Assembly (NCBI RefSeq): GCF_030846195.1 | Contig: NZ_JAVCWH010000005.1 | Span: forward strand, 1 to 64,000 | Direction of reading: 5' to 3' | Length of the DNA stretch: 64,000 nucleotides | Origin: Paracoccus yibinensis | Lineage (GTDB): Bacteria; Pseudomonadota; Alphaproteobacteria; Rhodobacterales; Rhodobacteraceae | In this document: positions 25,415 through 33,978 of the stretch, in pieces | How positions within the stretch are numbered: the first letter of the stretch is position 1 | How the letters are laid out: every line of letters starts with the position of its first letter | Made by a program: the position numbers and the translations under genes | The notes under the pieces: model-generated | The model's input: only the letters and a program-made list of their open reading frames with translations | Told to the model about the DNA's origin: nothing | Database searches by the model: none

Positions 25415-25558
25415 TCCGGCCGGTCCATCCCGGTGATCGAGATGATGGTACGTGGCATCAATGTCGCGGTCACCACCGACGGCACTGCCCCCAGCCGGTA
25501 TTTCGACATGCTCCAGACCGCATGTCTGTTCCAGTCTGTCCAGCACGTCTTGTGTCGG
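25415..25558 (+). pseudogene. Amidohydrolase-family fragment
   Basis: A short plus-strand stretch reads RSIPVIEMMVRGINVAVTTD followed by GTAPSRYFDMLQTACLFQ. In deaminase-type amidohydrolases the motif VALGTDG-APS carries the metal-binding Asp. Only about 45 residues survive, bounded on the right by IS110 and IS3 scraps. It follows the peptide transporter remnants in the same direction, so it may have belonged to that operon. Confidence 0.45.
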
Positions 25559-25559
25559 G

Positions 25560-25624
25560 GCGTTCGTTAAGACGCAGACAGCGGTTTCCCTCATCGACAT
25601 GTCGAGCCCCACGAAATGCTTCAT
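25560..25624 (-). pseudogene. IS110-family transposase, extreme N-terminus
   Basis: From an ATG at 25624 the minus strand reads MKHFVGLDMSMRETAVCVL, the RuvC-like start of IS110-family transposases with the first catalytic Asp in GLD. After about 25 codons it runs into unrelated sequence (the amidohydrolase fragment on the other strand). A tip of an element left after deletion. Confidence 0.6.
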
Positions 25625-25674
25625 CTTCTTCTGACTGATAAAAGCGGTGGCGTAACAGGAAAGCTGCCCCATCG

Positions 25675-26198
25675 TACGCCATGTGGTTCCAAGCACACCC
25701 CTTCGCGTTCCGCAGGCGTCCGGGCACACAGTCCGGCCTCCCCTCTCCTCGGTATCGCGCTTCGGGCTGTATCGATAGCAGGTCTCGCTGACGCCAGGTG
25801 CCCGGCAGGGCGAGACCACGTCCACCACGGGTCCGAGGACCATGGTCGAGCGCGATGCTGACACCCTTTGTCGCCACCGCCTTCTCGGCCAAGCCCCGGC
25901 GCTGAGCTGGCTGCGTTACCTTTTCACGCGCCTTCCAGAGCAGATCGGCCTGCATGCCGAGATCGGCGAACATGTGCTCCAGTCGCCGGTTCTCATTCGG
26001 CGCTGCGCTCGGACCGATGGTGTTCACCGCTCACTCTGGCTCATCATGGATGCATCCATGCCGCCATATTGCGCGCGATTTGGACACTGTCACGCTGCTG
26101 ATCCCATGCTCCCGGCACGACTCGGGCATGGGTAATCCACCCTCCACCTGACGCAGAACGCCCGTGATCCCGGCCTCGGTGAAACGGCTCCTTTTCAC
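25675..26198 (-). pseudogene. IS3-family element remnant (orfA and start of orfB)
   Basis: A GTG at 26198 opens KRSRFTEAGITGVL and CREHGISSVTVS, an orfA N-terminus; this is interrupted by a stop. Then NENRRLEHMFADLGMQADLL (orfA C-terminus), EKAVATKGVSIAL (orfB start), VSETCYRYSPKRDTEE and NAKGCAWNH appear in different frames. The catalytic half is absent and the fragment joins the IS110 tip near 25675. It differs in sequence from the IS3 element at 21.5-22.7 kb, so it is a separate insertion. Confidence 0.65.
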
Positions 26199-26370
26199 GG
26201 GAACCTCCTGATCCATCCCGCCGAGAAATTTCACTCGCGCATCCCTTAAGCACGGTGAGGATTACCCAAGGATTGCAGCCAGTGCAGTCGAAAACAAATC
26301 GCGCCGGCGGTCGCATCTCGGGCGGAATTGCCTGCCAGCCGAGATGCTGACCGGTCTTGCCGCATCGTTG

Positions 26371-26400
26371 CAAGTGAAGCGGGCGCATGGCCCGCTTCAC
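26371..26400 (-). terminator. Hairpin downstream of the aldehyde dehydrogenase gene
   Basis: A perfect 11-bp stem (GTGAAGCGGGC at 26374-26384 with GCCCGCTTCAC at 26390-26400, 5-nt loop) lies 10 bp beyond the aldehyde dehydrogenase stop codon. Read on the minus strand it is followed by TTGCAACG, so the T-run is weak; it may act as a weak terminator or a 3' end stabiliser. Confidence 0.5.
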
Positions 26401-26409
26401 CTCGGGCGA

Positions 26410-27936
26410 TCAGAAGAAGCCCAGTTTCTTCGGGCTGTAGCTGACCAGCATGTTCTTGGTCTGCTGATAGTGGTCCAGCATCATCTTGTGGTTCTCGCGC
26501 CCGATGCCCGACTGCTTGTAGCCGCCAAAGGCCGCATGGGCCGGATAGGCGTGATAGCAGTTGGTCCAGACCCGGCCCGCCTTGATCGCGCGGCCGAAGC
26601 GGTAGCAGGTATTGGCCTCGCGCGACCAGATGCCCGCGCCCAAGCCATAGAGCGTGTCATTGGCGATCGACAGCGCCTCGTCCTGGTCCTTGAAGGTGGT
26701 CACCGACACCACGGGGCCGAAGATTTCCTCCTGGAAGATGCGCATCTTGTTGTTGCCGCGGAACACGGTCGGCTTGATGTAATAGCCGCCCGACAGCTCG
26801 CCGCCCAGATCGGCCGCCTCGCCGCCGATCAGCACATCGGCGCCTTCCTTGCGGCCGATGTCGAAGTAGGAAAGGATCTTCTCTTTCTGTTCCGACGACG
26901 CCTGAGCGCCGATCATGGTGGCGCTGTCGCGCGGGTCGCCCTGCTTGATCGCCTCGACGCGCTTCAGCGCCCGTTCCATGAAGCGGTCATAGATCGACTC
27001 CTGGATCAGCACGCGCGACGGGCAGGTGCAGACCTCGCCCTGGTTCAGCGCGAACATCGCGAAGCCTTCCAGCGCCTTGTCGAAGAAGTCGTCATCCTCG
27101 CGGCAGACATCCTCGAAGAAGACGTTGGGGGACTTGCCGCCCAGTTCCAGCGTGACCGGGATCAGGTTTTCGGACGCGTATTGCATGATCAGCCGGCCGG
27201 TGGTGGTTTCCCCGGTGAAGGCGATCTTGGCGATGCGCGGATTGCTGGCCAGCGGCTTTCCCGCTTCCAGGCCGAAGCCGTTGACGATGTTCAGCACGCC
27301 CGGCGGCAGCAGGTCGGAAATCAGGTCGGCAAAGACCATGATGGTTGCCGGGGTCTGCTCGGCAGGCTTCAGCACCACGCAGTTCCCGGCGGCCAGGGCC
27401 GGGGCCAGCTTCCACACCGCCATCAGCAGCGGGAAGTTCCAGGGGATGATCTGGCCCACGACGCCCAGAGGTTCATGGAAGTGATAGGCAACGGTGTCGT
27501 GGTCGATTTCCGAGATCCCGCCTTCCTGCGCGCGCAGCACGCCCGCGAAATACCGGAAATGGTCGATGCCCAGCGGCAGGTCGGCGGCCATCGTCTCGCG
27601 GATCGGCTTGCCGTTGTCCCAGGTTTCCGCCGTGGCCAGCAGTTCCAGGTTCTGTTCCATCCGGTCGGCGATGCGGTTCAGGATCAGCGACCGTTCGGCG
27701 GCCGAGGTCTGGCCCCACTTGTCCTTGGCGGCATGGGCCGCATCCAGGGCCGCTTCGATATCCTCGGCGCCCGACCGGGCAATCTCGCCGATTTCGGCGC
27801 CGGTGATGGGGGTTGTGTTGGTGAAGTACCTGCCCGACTTCGGCGCGGTCCACTGACCGCCGATGAAGTTGTCATACCGCTTGGCAAAGGGCATCACGCC
27901 CACGCCACGAAATTCATGCGTCTGGTCGTTCGGCAT
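26410..27936 (-). CDS. NAD-dependent aldehyde dehydrogenase (AcoD/acetaldehyde type)
   Basis: A 508-residue cytoplasmic aldehyde dehydrogenase oxidising an aldehyde, probably acetaldehyde or a similar short chain, to the acid. Visible features: [20 protein letters not shown] (cofactor-binding region), [12 protein letters not shown], general-base Glu in [10 protein letters not shown], catalytic Cys in [11 protein letters not shown], and [11 protein letters not shown]. The start at 27936 has GAGGAGG directly upstream; the frame is open further 5' but without family sequence. The GAF/Fis-type regulator gene lies just upstream in the same direction, as in AcoR-regulated aldehyde dehydrogenase loci. 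It may process products of PQQ-dependent alcohol oxidation, which is inference. Confidence 0.9.
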   Translation of the reverse strand: MPNDQTHEFRGVGVMPFAKRYDNFIGGQWTAPKSGRYFTNTTPITGAEIGEIARSGAEDIEAALDAAHAAKDKWGQTSAAERSLILNRIADRMEQNLELLATAETWDNGKPIRETMAADLPLGIDHFRYFAGVLRAQEGGISEIDHDTVAYHFHEPLGVVGQIIPWNFPLLMAVWKLAPALAAGNCVVLKPAEQTPATIMVFADLISDLLPPGVLNIVNGFGLEAGKPLASNPRIAKIAFTGETTTGRLIMQYASENLIPVTLELGGKSPNVFFEDVCREDDDFFDKALEGFAMFALNQGEVCTCPSRVLIQESIYDRFMERALKRVEAIKQGDPRDSATMIGAQASSEQKEKILSYFDIGRKEGADVLIGGEAADLGGELSGGYYIKPTVFRGNNKMRIFQEEIFGPVVSVTTFKDQDEALSIANDTLYGLGAGIWSREANTCYRFGRAIKAGRVWTNCYHAYPAHAAFGGYKQSGIGRENHKMMLDHYQQTKNMLVSYSPKKLGFF

Positions 27937-28046
27937 TTCTTCCTCCTCTGGATATGGCCCGGAGTCTCTCCCTCTCCGGGTATGGATGACAGCTTGGCGC
28001 CGGGACGATTCGTTGCAAGCGGCTTTCCCGTGCCGCAATGCGGAAG

Positions 28047-28066
28047 CTGTCTCATCGGTGAGACAG
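28047..28066. promoter_or_regulatory. Perfect palindrome upstream of the aldehyde dehydrogenase, probable operator
   Basis: CTGTCTCA-TCGG-TGAGACAG: two perfect 8-bp arms around a 4-bp spacer, sitting exactly between the regulator's stop codon (28067) and the aldehyde dehydrogenase leader, 111 bp upstream of its ATG. Regulators with Fis-type HTH_8 domains bind such TGTC...GACA dyads. On the minus strand it is not followed by a T-run, so a terminator role for the regulator gene is less likely. Confidence 0.55.
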
Positions 28067-29017
28067 TCAGCCGGTTTTTTCAGCCAAACCCAGGCGCGCC
28101 ATCCGACGATACATCGTGGCCCGCCCGATCCCCAGGGCACGGGCCGCAGCCGATATATTGCCATCGGCACGTGCAAGCGCCCGGACAACTGCGGCACGTT
28201 CGGCCTTGTCGAACCCCTTCAGATCGTCGTCGCGGCCCAGAAGGTCGGCGGCGGGGCGCGGGCGGATCGCACCTTCGCGTTCCAGGCCCAGGGCGCGCCG
28301 GGCGGCGCGGGTCGCACCGATGGCAAGGTCGTTCCTGTCCACGGCCAGCAGGACCGCCGCCGCATCGGCATTGTCGTCGGATGCCACGACAATGCGTGCG
28401 TCGGGAAAGCTGGCGCGGAAGAAGACCGCCTCGATGGCGCGGGCGGTCTGGGCGACCTGGGCGGAAATCAGCCGGTTGTATCGCTCGGTCTGGTCGGCGC
28501 GGGCGGAGCTGACATCCAGCGCGGCCAGCAGCCGCCCGTCCGGTCCCCAGATCGGCGCGTCCATGCAGGACATGGCCGTATTGCGGGTATGGAAATGTTC
28601 GTTGCGATGGATCGTGACCTGCCGCCCCTCGGCCAGGCAGGTGCCGATGCCGTTGGTCCCCTGGACCGCCTCGGACCAGACCGTGCCCTGCCACAGGCCC
28701 CAGTCGCGGAACTGTTCGGCATCCGCCCCGCCGACACGCTGGTCCATCACCACGCCCTCGGCATCGGTCAGCAGCACGTTGCAGCCGGACAGGCAGACCA
28801 GGTTGAACAACTGGTCCAGTTGCGGGCTGGCCACGCGCAGGAACTGGTCCATGGCCTGGCGGCGACGGGACAGTTCCTCCAGCGTCAGGCGTTCCGGGCG
28901 CCGGACATCGGACGGGTCCAGCCCGTGCTTCAGAAGCGAACGCCGCCACGACGCCGCCAGGGCCGAGGTTGCGGAATTCGACTGCGACTGACTTGCGACA
29001 TAATCCGCGTGACGCAT
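28067..29017 (-). CDS. GAF-domain, Fis-type HTH transcriptional regulator (AcoR-like, lacking the AAA+ domain)
   Basis: A 316-residue regulator. The N-terminal sensing region (about 20-230) resembles Aco[57 protein letters not shown] and [16 protein letters not shown]. The C-terminal HTH_8 is in [20 protein letters not shown]. The sigma-54-interacting AAA+ domain between them in classical AcoR (about 630 residues) is absent, so it probably acts with another sigma factor. Start at 29017 is supported by GGAGGAGG upstream. It likely controls the aldehyde dehydrogenase gene next to it through the palindrome at 28047-28066. Confidence 0.85.
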   Translation of the reverse strand: MRHADYVASQSQSNSATSALAASWRRSLLKHGLDPSDVRRPERLTLEELSRRRQAMDQFLRVASPQLDQLFNLVCLSGCNVLLTDAEGVVMDQRVGGADAEQFRDWGLWQGTVWSEAVQGTNGIGTCLAEGRQVTIHRNEHFHTRNTAMSCMDAPIWGPDGRLLAALDVSSARADQTERYNRLISAQVAQTARAIEAVFFRASFPDARIVVASDDNADAAAVLLAVDRNDLAIGATRAARRALGLEREGAIRPRPAADLLGRDDDLKGFDKAERAAVVRALARADGNISAAARALGIGRATMYRRMARLGLAEKTG

Positions 29018-29053
29018 ACCGGGCCGGCTCCTCCTCCGTCGTCGGTAGCGGAC

Positions 29054-29059
29054 ACTATA
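29054..29059 (-). promoter_or_regulatory. Candidate -10 element of the GAF/Fis regulator gene
   Basis: On the minus strand TATAGT lies 37 bp upstream of the regulator ATG. Upstream is TTGGTC at 19-bp spacing or TTGCCA at only 10 bp, so the -35 match is imperfect. A weak sigma-70-type promoter is plausible. Confidence 0.3.
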
Positions 29060-29096
29060 GCACGCAGTCTGGCAATTCGACCAAGGGCTAATTGTC

Positions 29097-30236
29097 TCAG
29101 GCGGGGGCAGGCGCCGGGACGCGGGGCTGATAGGGGGGCAGATCGACGCCCGCGCGATACAGAAGCGACTGGCCGTCATGGAACAGGTGCAGCGCTGCCG
29201 GGTCGGCGGTCAGGCGCACGCTGCGGCCGTTCAGGCCGGGATGGATGCCCGGAAGCTTGGCGATGACCGGCACGCCTTCGCCGCGCGTGCCGAAATACAG
29301 AAGGGTCACTTCGCCCAGGGCCTCGGTCAGATCGACGATGCCTTCAAAGATGGCCTGCCCCTCGGTTTCGCGCATGTCCTCGGGGCGGACGCCCAGGTTG
29401 ACGCGCATCCCCTCGTCGCCTGCGCGGGTGGGAATGGCGACCTGCGCCACCCCGCCTCCGTCAAGCTGGACGGTGGTCATGGCGCCGGTGGCGGCGACGC
29501 GGCCGGGAAGCAGGTTCATGGCCGGGCTGCCGATGAACCCTGCGACGAATTCATTCACCGGGCGCTCGTAAAGCTCAAGCGGCGCGCCGACCTGGGCGAT
29601 GCCGCCGCCGGCCAGCACGACGATACGGTCGGCGAGGGTCATCGCCTCGGTCTGGTCATGAGTCACATAGATCATCGTGCGGTCGGGCATGGAGGCCTTG
29701 AGCTGCGCGATCTCGATGCGTGTGGCGACGCGCAGCGCGGCGTCGAGGTTCGACAGCGGCTCGTCGAACAGATAGACCTTGGGGTCGCGCACGATGGCCC
29801 GGCCGATGGCGACCCGCTGGCGCTGCCCGCCCGACAGCGCCTTGGGCAGGCGGTCCAGATAGGGCGTCAGTTGCAGCATCCGCCCCGCGCGGTCGGTGGC
29901 CTCCTGCACCTCGGCCTTGGACTTGCCGGCGATCTTCAGCGCGAAGGCCATGTTGTCGCGCACCGTCATGTGCGGATAAAGGGCATAGGACTGGAACACC
30001 ATCGCAATGCCCCGCTGGCTGGGCGGGATGTCGTTCATCCGCTGCCCGTCGATTTCCAGCGTGCCGCCGCTGATCCGTTCCAGCCCCGCGATCATCCGCA
30101 GCAGCGTGGATTTCCCGCAACCCGAGGGGCCGACGAAGACGATGAACTCGCCCGACCGGATGTCGAGGTTGATGTTCCGCAAGACATTCACGTCGCCATA
30201 GGACTTGGCGACATCGGTCAGTTTCAGATCGGCCAT
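29097..30236 (-). CDS. aglK: Alpha-glucoside ABC transporter ATP-binding protein
   Basis: A 379-residue MalK/UgpC-class ATPase of the alpha-glucoside importer. It has Walker A GPSGCGKST, the Q-loop, signature LSGGQRQRVAIGRA, Walker B VYLFDEPLSNLDA, the switch His in YVTHDQTEAMTLADRI, and a C-terminal TOBE regulatory domain (GVRPEDMRETEGQA). Last gene of the leftward aglEFGAK operon, 21 bp after aglA. MalK-class ATPases can serve several sugar permeases; placement here points to AglF/AglG. Confidence 0.92.
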   Translation of the reverse strand: MADLKLTDVAKSYGDVNVLRNINLDIRSGEFIVFVGPSGCGKSTLLRMIAGLERISGGTLEIDGQRMNDIPPSQRGIAMVFQSYALYPHMTVRDNMAFALKIAGKSKAEVQEATDRAGRMLQLTPYLDRLPKALSGGQRQRVAIGRAIVRDPKVYLFDEPLSNLDAALRVATRIEIAQLKASMPDRTMIYVTHDQTEAMTLADRIVVLAGGGIAQVGAPLELYERPVNEFVAGFIGSPAMNLLPGRVAATGAMTTVQLDGGGVAQVAIPTRAGDEGMRVNLGVRPEDMRETEGQAIFEGIVDLTEALGEVTLLYFGTRGEGVPVIAKLPGIHPGLNGRSVRLTADPAALHLFHDGQSLLYRAGVDLPPYQPRVPAPAPA

Positions 30237-30257
30237 CGGCGTCCCCCCTGTTGAAGC

Positions 30258-31793
30258 CTATCCCTCGATGATCTGGACCTGCCAGGGGCGCAGTCCCCCC
30301 GCCTCCTCGGCCGACAGGTTTGCCCGGATCTGCAGCGATTGCTGGCTGTCGGCGCGGTTGAAGGTCAGGACCGGCCCTTCGGCATGGATGTCGGTCATGT
30401 CGCCGCCCCGCAGCGCCGAATGCTTGCGCCGCAGCCCGATGGCCCAGCGGTAATGATGCAGCATCGACTGGGCGTCGGCTTCCTGGCCCACGACGGTTCG
30501 TTGCAGATGGGCATGGGGCACGGGCAGCCAGGGCCTGGCCGTCGAGAAGCCGCCATTCACGCCCATGTCCCAGACCATCGGCGTCCGGCAGCCGTCGCGG
30601 CCCTTGAACTCGGGCCAGAACTCCTTGCCGTAAGGATCCTGTAGATCCTCATAGGAAATGTCCGCCTCGGGCAGGCCCAGCTCCTCGCCCTGATACAGGC
30701 AGACGGACCCCTTCAGGCACAGAAGCACCGTCGCATAGGCCTTGGCGGCGGGGTCGGTCAGGCTCCAGCGGCTGATATGGCGCACGACATCATGGTTCGA
30801 CATCGCCCAGCAGGGCCAGGAATTCGGCGCCACCGCGTGCAGGCTGTCAAAGACCTGGCTGATGCGGGTCGCGGCCAGGTCGTTGCCGGACAGGAAATCG
30901 AAGACATAGGACATCTGCATCCGGCCCGCGACGCCGGTATATTCCTCGAGCAGTTCCAGCGAGCGTTCGCTGTCGCCGATCTCGCCGATCACGGCCGCGC
31001 CATAGCTGCGCAGCAGGGCGGCGAAGCGTTCCAGGAAGGCGATGTTCTCCGGCTGCGACTTGTCGTATCTGTGGCTTTGGTGGTTGTAGGGATTCACCGC
31101 CGGTGCCGTGTCGGCCTTGCGCAATTCCCTGGGCAGGGGCGGGTTGTCGCGCAGTTGCGCGTCGTGGAAATAGAAGTTGACGGTATCCAGGCGAAAGCCG
31201 TCCACGCCCCGGTCCAGCCAGAACCGCGCCATCTCCAGCATCTCGTCCTGCACTTGCGGGTTGTGGAAGTTCAGGTCGGGCTGGGCGGTCAGGAAGTTGT
31301 GCAGGTAATACTGTTCGCGCCGCGCTTCCCAGTGCCAAGCAGGCCCGCCGAAGATCGACAGCCAGTTGTTGGGCGGCGTGCCGTCCGGTTTCGGATCGGC
31401 CCAGACATACCAGTCGGCCTTCGGGTTGTCGCGGCTGGCGCGGCTTTCGACGAACCAGGGGTGCTGGTCCGAGGAATGCGACATCACCAGGTCGATCATC
31501 ACCTTCAGGCCCAGTTCATGGGCGCGGGCGATCAGGGCGTCGAAATCCTCTAGGTCGCCGAACAGCGGGTCGATGCCCCGGTAATCGGACACGTCATAGC
31601 CGAAATCCTTCATCGGCGACGTGAAGAATGGCGAGATCCAGACCGCATCCACGCCCAGCGACGCGACATAGGGCAGGCGCTGCGTGATGCCCGGCAGGTC
31701 GCCGATGCCATCGCCCGTCGTGTCCTGGAAACTGCGCGGATAGATCTGATAGATGACTCCACCCTTCCACCAGTCGATTTTCACTTCCGTCAA
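30258..31793 (-). CDS. aglA: Alpha-glucosidase (GH13)
   Basis: A 511-residue cytoplasmic GH13 enzyme that would hydrolyse imported maltose, sucrose or trehalose-type alpha-glucosides. Conserved regions: YQIYPRSFQDTTGDGIGDL at the N-terminus, LKVMIDLVMSHSSDQHPWF (region I), nucleophile Asp in GVDGFRLDTVN (region II), acid/base Glu in AVIGEIGD (region III) and transition-state Asp in AMSNHDVVRH (region IV). No signal peptide. Starts 3 bp after aglG and sits inside the transporter operon, as in rhizobial agl operons. Confidence 0.92.
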   Translation of the reverse strand: MTEVKIDWWKGGVIYQIYPRSFQDTTGDGIGDLPGITQRLPYVASLGVDAVWISPFFTSPMKDFGYDVSDYRGIDPLFGDLEDFDALIARAHELGLKVMIDLVMSHSSDQHPWFVESRASRDNPKADWYVWADPKPDGTPPNNWLSIFGGPAWHWEARREQYYLHNFLTAQPDLNFHNPQVQDEMLEMARFWLDRGVDGFRLDTVNFYFHDAQLRDNPPLPRELRKADTAPAVNPYNHQSHRYDKSQPENIAFLERFAALLRSYGAAVIGEIGDSERSLELLEEYTGVAGRMQMSYVFDFLSGNDLAATRISQVFDSLHAVAPNSWPCWAMSNHDVVRHISRWSLTDPAAKAYATVLLCLKGSVCLYQGEELGLPEADISYEDLQDPYGKEFWPEFKGRDGCRTPMVWDMGVNGGFSTARPWLPVPHAHLQRTVVGQEADAQSMLHHYRWAIGLRRKHSALRGGDMTDIHAEGPVLTFNRADSQQSLQIRANLSAEEAGGLRPWQVQIIEG

Positions 31794-31796
31794 GTC

Positions 31797-32930
31797 TCAT
31801 CCACCTTTCACGGACCCGGCCAGAAGGCCGCGGACCAGATATTTCTGCATCGCGAAGAACACGATCAGCGGCACCGCGATGGAAATGAAGGCCGAGGTGG
31901 CGAGGATTTCCCATTCGCCCCCCTTGGACCCCATCAACTCGCGCAGCACGCCGGTCATAACCAGCTGCTCGCGTGTATTGCCAAGGAAGACGGTCGCCAC
32001 AAGCAGGTCGTTCCAAACCCAGAGGAACTGGAAGATGGCAAAGGAGGCCAGCGCCGGAAAGGACAGCGGCAGGATGATCTTGCGGAAGATCTGGAACTCG
32101 GTCGCGCCGTCCACGCGGGCGCTCTCGATCACCTCTCGCGGCAGGCCGACCATGTAGTTGCGCAACAGGTATATCGCCAGGGGCAGGCCGAAGCCGGTAT
32201 GGGCCAGCCAGATCCCCAGGTATCCCTTGCCGATGCCCAGTTCGTTGTGCAGCCGCAGAAGCGGGATCAGCGCCACCTGCAAGGGCACCACCAAGAGGCC
32301 CACTACGGCGGCGGTCAGCAGGGCGCGGCCCGGAAACTCCATCCAGGCCAGGGCATAGGCCGCGAAGGCCGCGATCAGGATGGGGATCACGGTCGCGGGA
32401 ATCGTCACCGTCAGCGTGTTCATGAAGGCGCGGCCCAGCCCTTCGGCGGTCAGCACGCGGTTGTAGTTTTCCGTGGTCAGCCGGGCGGGCGCGCCGGTGG
32501 TGACGAAGATCCGCTCTCCCCTCCGCATCTCGAAGGGGGTGTCCGAGGTCAGGCGATAGCTGCCGTCCTCGGCCACGGTCAGTTGCCAGCCATCCTCGAT
32601 CTCGGTCGTCTCGCCGGGCTGGAAGGCGGCAGGTTCGCGCGCGCGGATGCCCCAGCCGATCAGGCTCTGGCCTTCCTCCAAGACGGTGCCCTCGATGACA
32701 TATTGCCCGTCCTGCTGGACCGCGTCGTCGCCCGTACCGGTGCGCACGAAGCCCGTCGCCTCTTGCGCCGAAAAGGACTGCCACCAGCCCGAGGTCAGGA
32801 TCTGGTCCCGGTCGCGAAACGACGACACCAGAAGCCCCAGCGTCGGGATCGTCCACAACAGCACCAGCAGGAAGGCGGCGATGTTGACCGCCCAGACCAG
32901 CGAGGATTTCTGTCCGGCCATGCCTTCCAT
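31797..32930 (-). CDS. aglG: Alpha-glucoside ABC transporter permease (MalG-like)
   Basis: A 377-residue inner-membrane permease. An N-terminal membrane segment (about 15-35) is followed by an unusually long periplasmic segment of about 120 residues (ILTSGWWQSFSAQEATGFV onward), as known for AglG proteins, then five or so membrane helices. The cytoplasmic EAA loop that contacts the ATPase is visible in VDGATEFQIFRKIILPLSFP. Its start overlaps the aglF stop by one base. Confidence 0.92.
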   Translation of the reverse strand: MEGMAGQKSSLVWAVNIAAFLLVLLWTIPTLGLLVSSFRDRDQILTSGWWQSFSAQEATGFVRTGTGDDAVQQDGQYVIEGTVLEEGQSLIGWGIRAREPAAFQPGETTEIEDGWQLTVAEDGSYRLTSDTPFEMRRGERIFVTTGAPARLTTENYNRVLTAEGLGRAFMNTLTVTIPATVIPILIAAFAAYALAWMEFPGRALLTAAVVGLLVVPLQVALIPLLRLHNELGIGKGYLGIWLAHTGFGLPLAIYLLRNYMVGLPREVIESARVDGATEFQIFRKIILPLSFPALASFAIFQFLWVWNDLLVATVFLGNTREQLVMTGVLRELMGSKGGEWEILATSAFISIAVPLIVFFAMQKYLVRGLLAGSVKGG

Positions 32931-33925
32931 CAGCGGACCTCCCGGCGGGCGTTGACGATGTTCCAGATCATGATCGGCGTGACCAGCAGCATCAGGATGA
33001 TGGCGATGGCCGATCCGCGCCCGTAATCGGGCGTGCCGCGGAACATCCAGTCATACATCAGGTTCGCCAGCACCTGCGTGCCCCATTGCCCGTTGGTCAT
33101 CACGAAGACGATGTCGAAGACCTTGAGGACGACGATGGTGATGGTGGTCCAGACCACCGCGATGGTGCCCATGATCTGCGGCACCTTGATCTTGAAGAAC
33201 ACCTGCCAGGGGGATGCCCCGTCCAGGATCGCGGCCTCGATGGTTTCTTCGGGAATTCCGCGCAGGGCGGCAGACAGGATCACCATGGCAAAGCCCGTCT
33301 GGATCCAGACCAGCACGATCATCAGGAAGAAGTTGTTCCAGGGGATCAGCGTCAGCCACAGTTGCGGATCGCCGCCAAGCGCCTGGACGATGGCGTTCAG
33401 AAGACCGATCTGGGGTTCGCCGGGCGCGCGGTATTCATAGATGAACTTCCAGATCACGCCCGCGCCGACGAAACTGATGGCCATGGGCATGAAGATCAGC
33501 GACTTGCCGATATTGCCCCATTTCAGCCGGTCGGTCAGCTGCGCCGCGATCAGCCCGAACAGGGTGGACAGCGCCGGCACCACCAGCAGCCACAGCATGT
33601 TGTTGCGCATGGATTCGCGGAACTTGCCGTCGCCCATGTGCCAGGCGTAATTCGACAGGCCCACGAATTCGCTGCCCCGCGCATTGTGCATGGACCGCCA
33701 CAGGCTGTCGAAGATCGGATAGACCAGGTAAACGCCCAGGAAAAGGATCGCCGGCCCCAGAAACAGCCAGGGCCGGATCTGGTTGGCCTTGCGGATATTG
33801 TCGCCCGCATTGGGGCCGCGCGGCGGATAGATGCGGTCCAGGATCCAGTTCGATCCCCAGAACCACGCCACGCAGCCGAAGACGCCGACGACGATCGTGC
33901 CGATGGCCAGCCAGAACAGTTCCAT
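32930..33925 (-). CDS. aglF: Alpha-glucoside ABC transporter permease (MalF-like)
   Basis: A 331-residue inner-membrane permease partner of AglG. The N-terminal helix (FWLAIGTIVVGVFGCVAWFW) precedes a short linker and the transport core with about six more helices. The EAA loop is LDGASPWQVFFKIKVPQIMG. Second gene of the operon, 53 bp after aglE. Confidence 0.92.
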   Translation of the reverse strand: MELFWLAIGTIVVGVFGCVAWFWGSNWILDRIYPPRGPNAGDNIRKANQIRPWLFLGPAILFLGVYLVYPIFDSLWRSMHNARGSEFVGLSNYAWHMGDGKFRESMRNNMLWLLVVPALSTLFGLIAAQLTDRLKWGNIGKSLIFMPMAISFVGAGVIWKFIYEYRAPGEPQIGLLNAIVQALGGDPQLWLTLIPWNNFFLMIVLVWIQTGFAMVILSAALRGIPEETIEAAILDGASPWQVFFKIKVPQIMGTIAVVWTTITIVVLKVFDIVFVMTNGQWGTQVLANLMYDWMFRGTPDYGRGSAIAIILMLLVTPIMIWNIVNARREVR

Positions 33926-33978
33926 CCTTCCCCCTCACCCCTGATGGAAAGCGGCGGAAGGCCCGCCGCAACCGGCTG

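Noticed and set aside
27958..27980. Hairpin CCCGGAG/CTCCGGG in the aldehyde dehydrogenase leader as a riboswitch or attenuator
   Set aside because: Only 7 bp with no T-run or second competing structure; chance hairpins of this size are common at this GC.
28018..28036. Sigma-54 promoter for the aldehyde dehydrogenase
   Set aside because: GG-N10-GC is present but the -24 region lacks TGGCAC, and the adjacent regulator has no sigma-54-interacting AAA+ domain.
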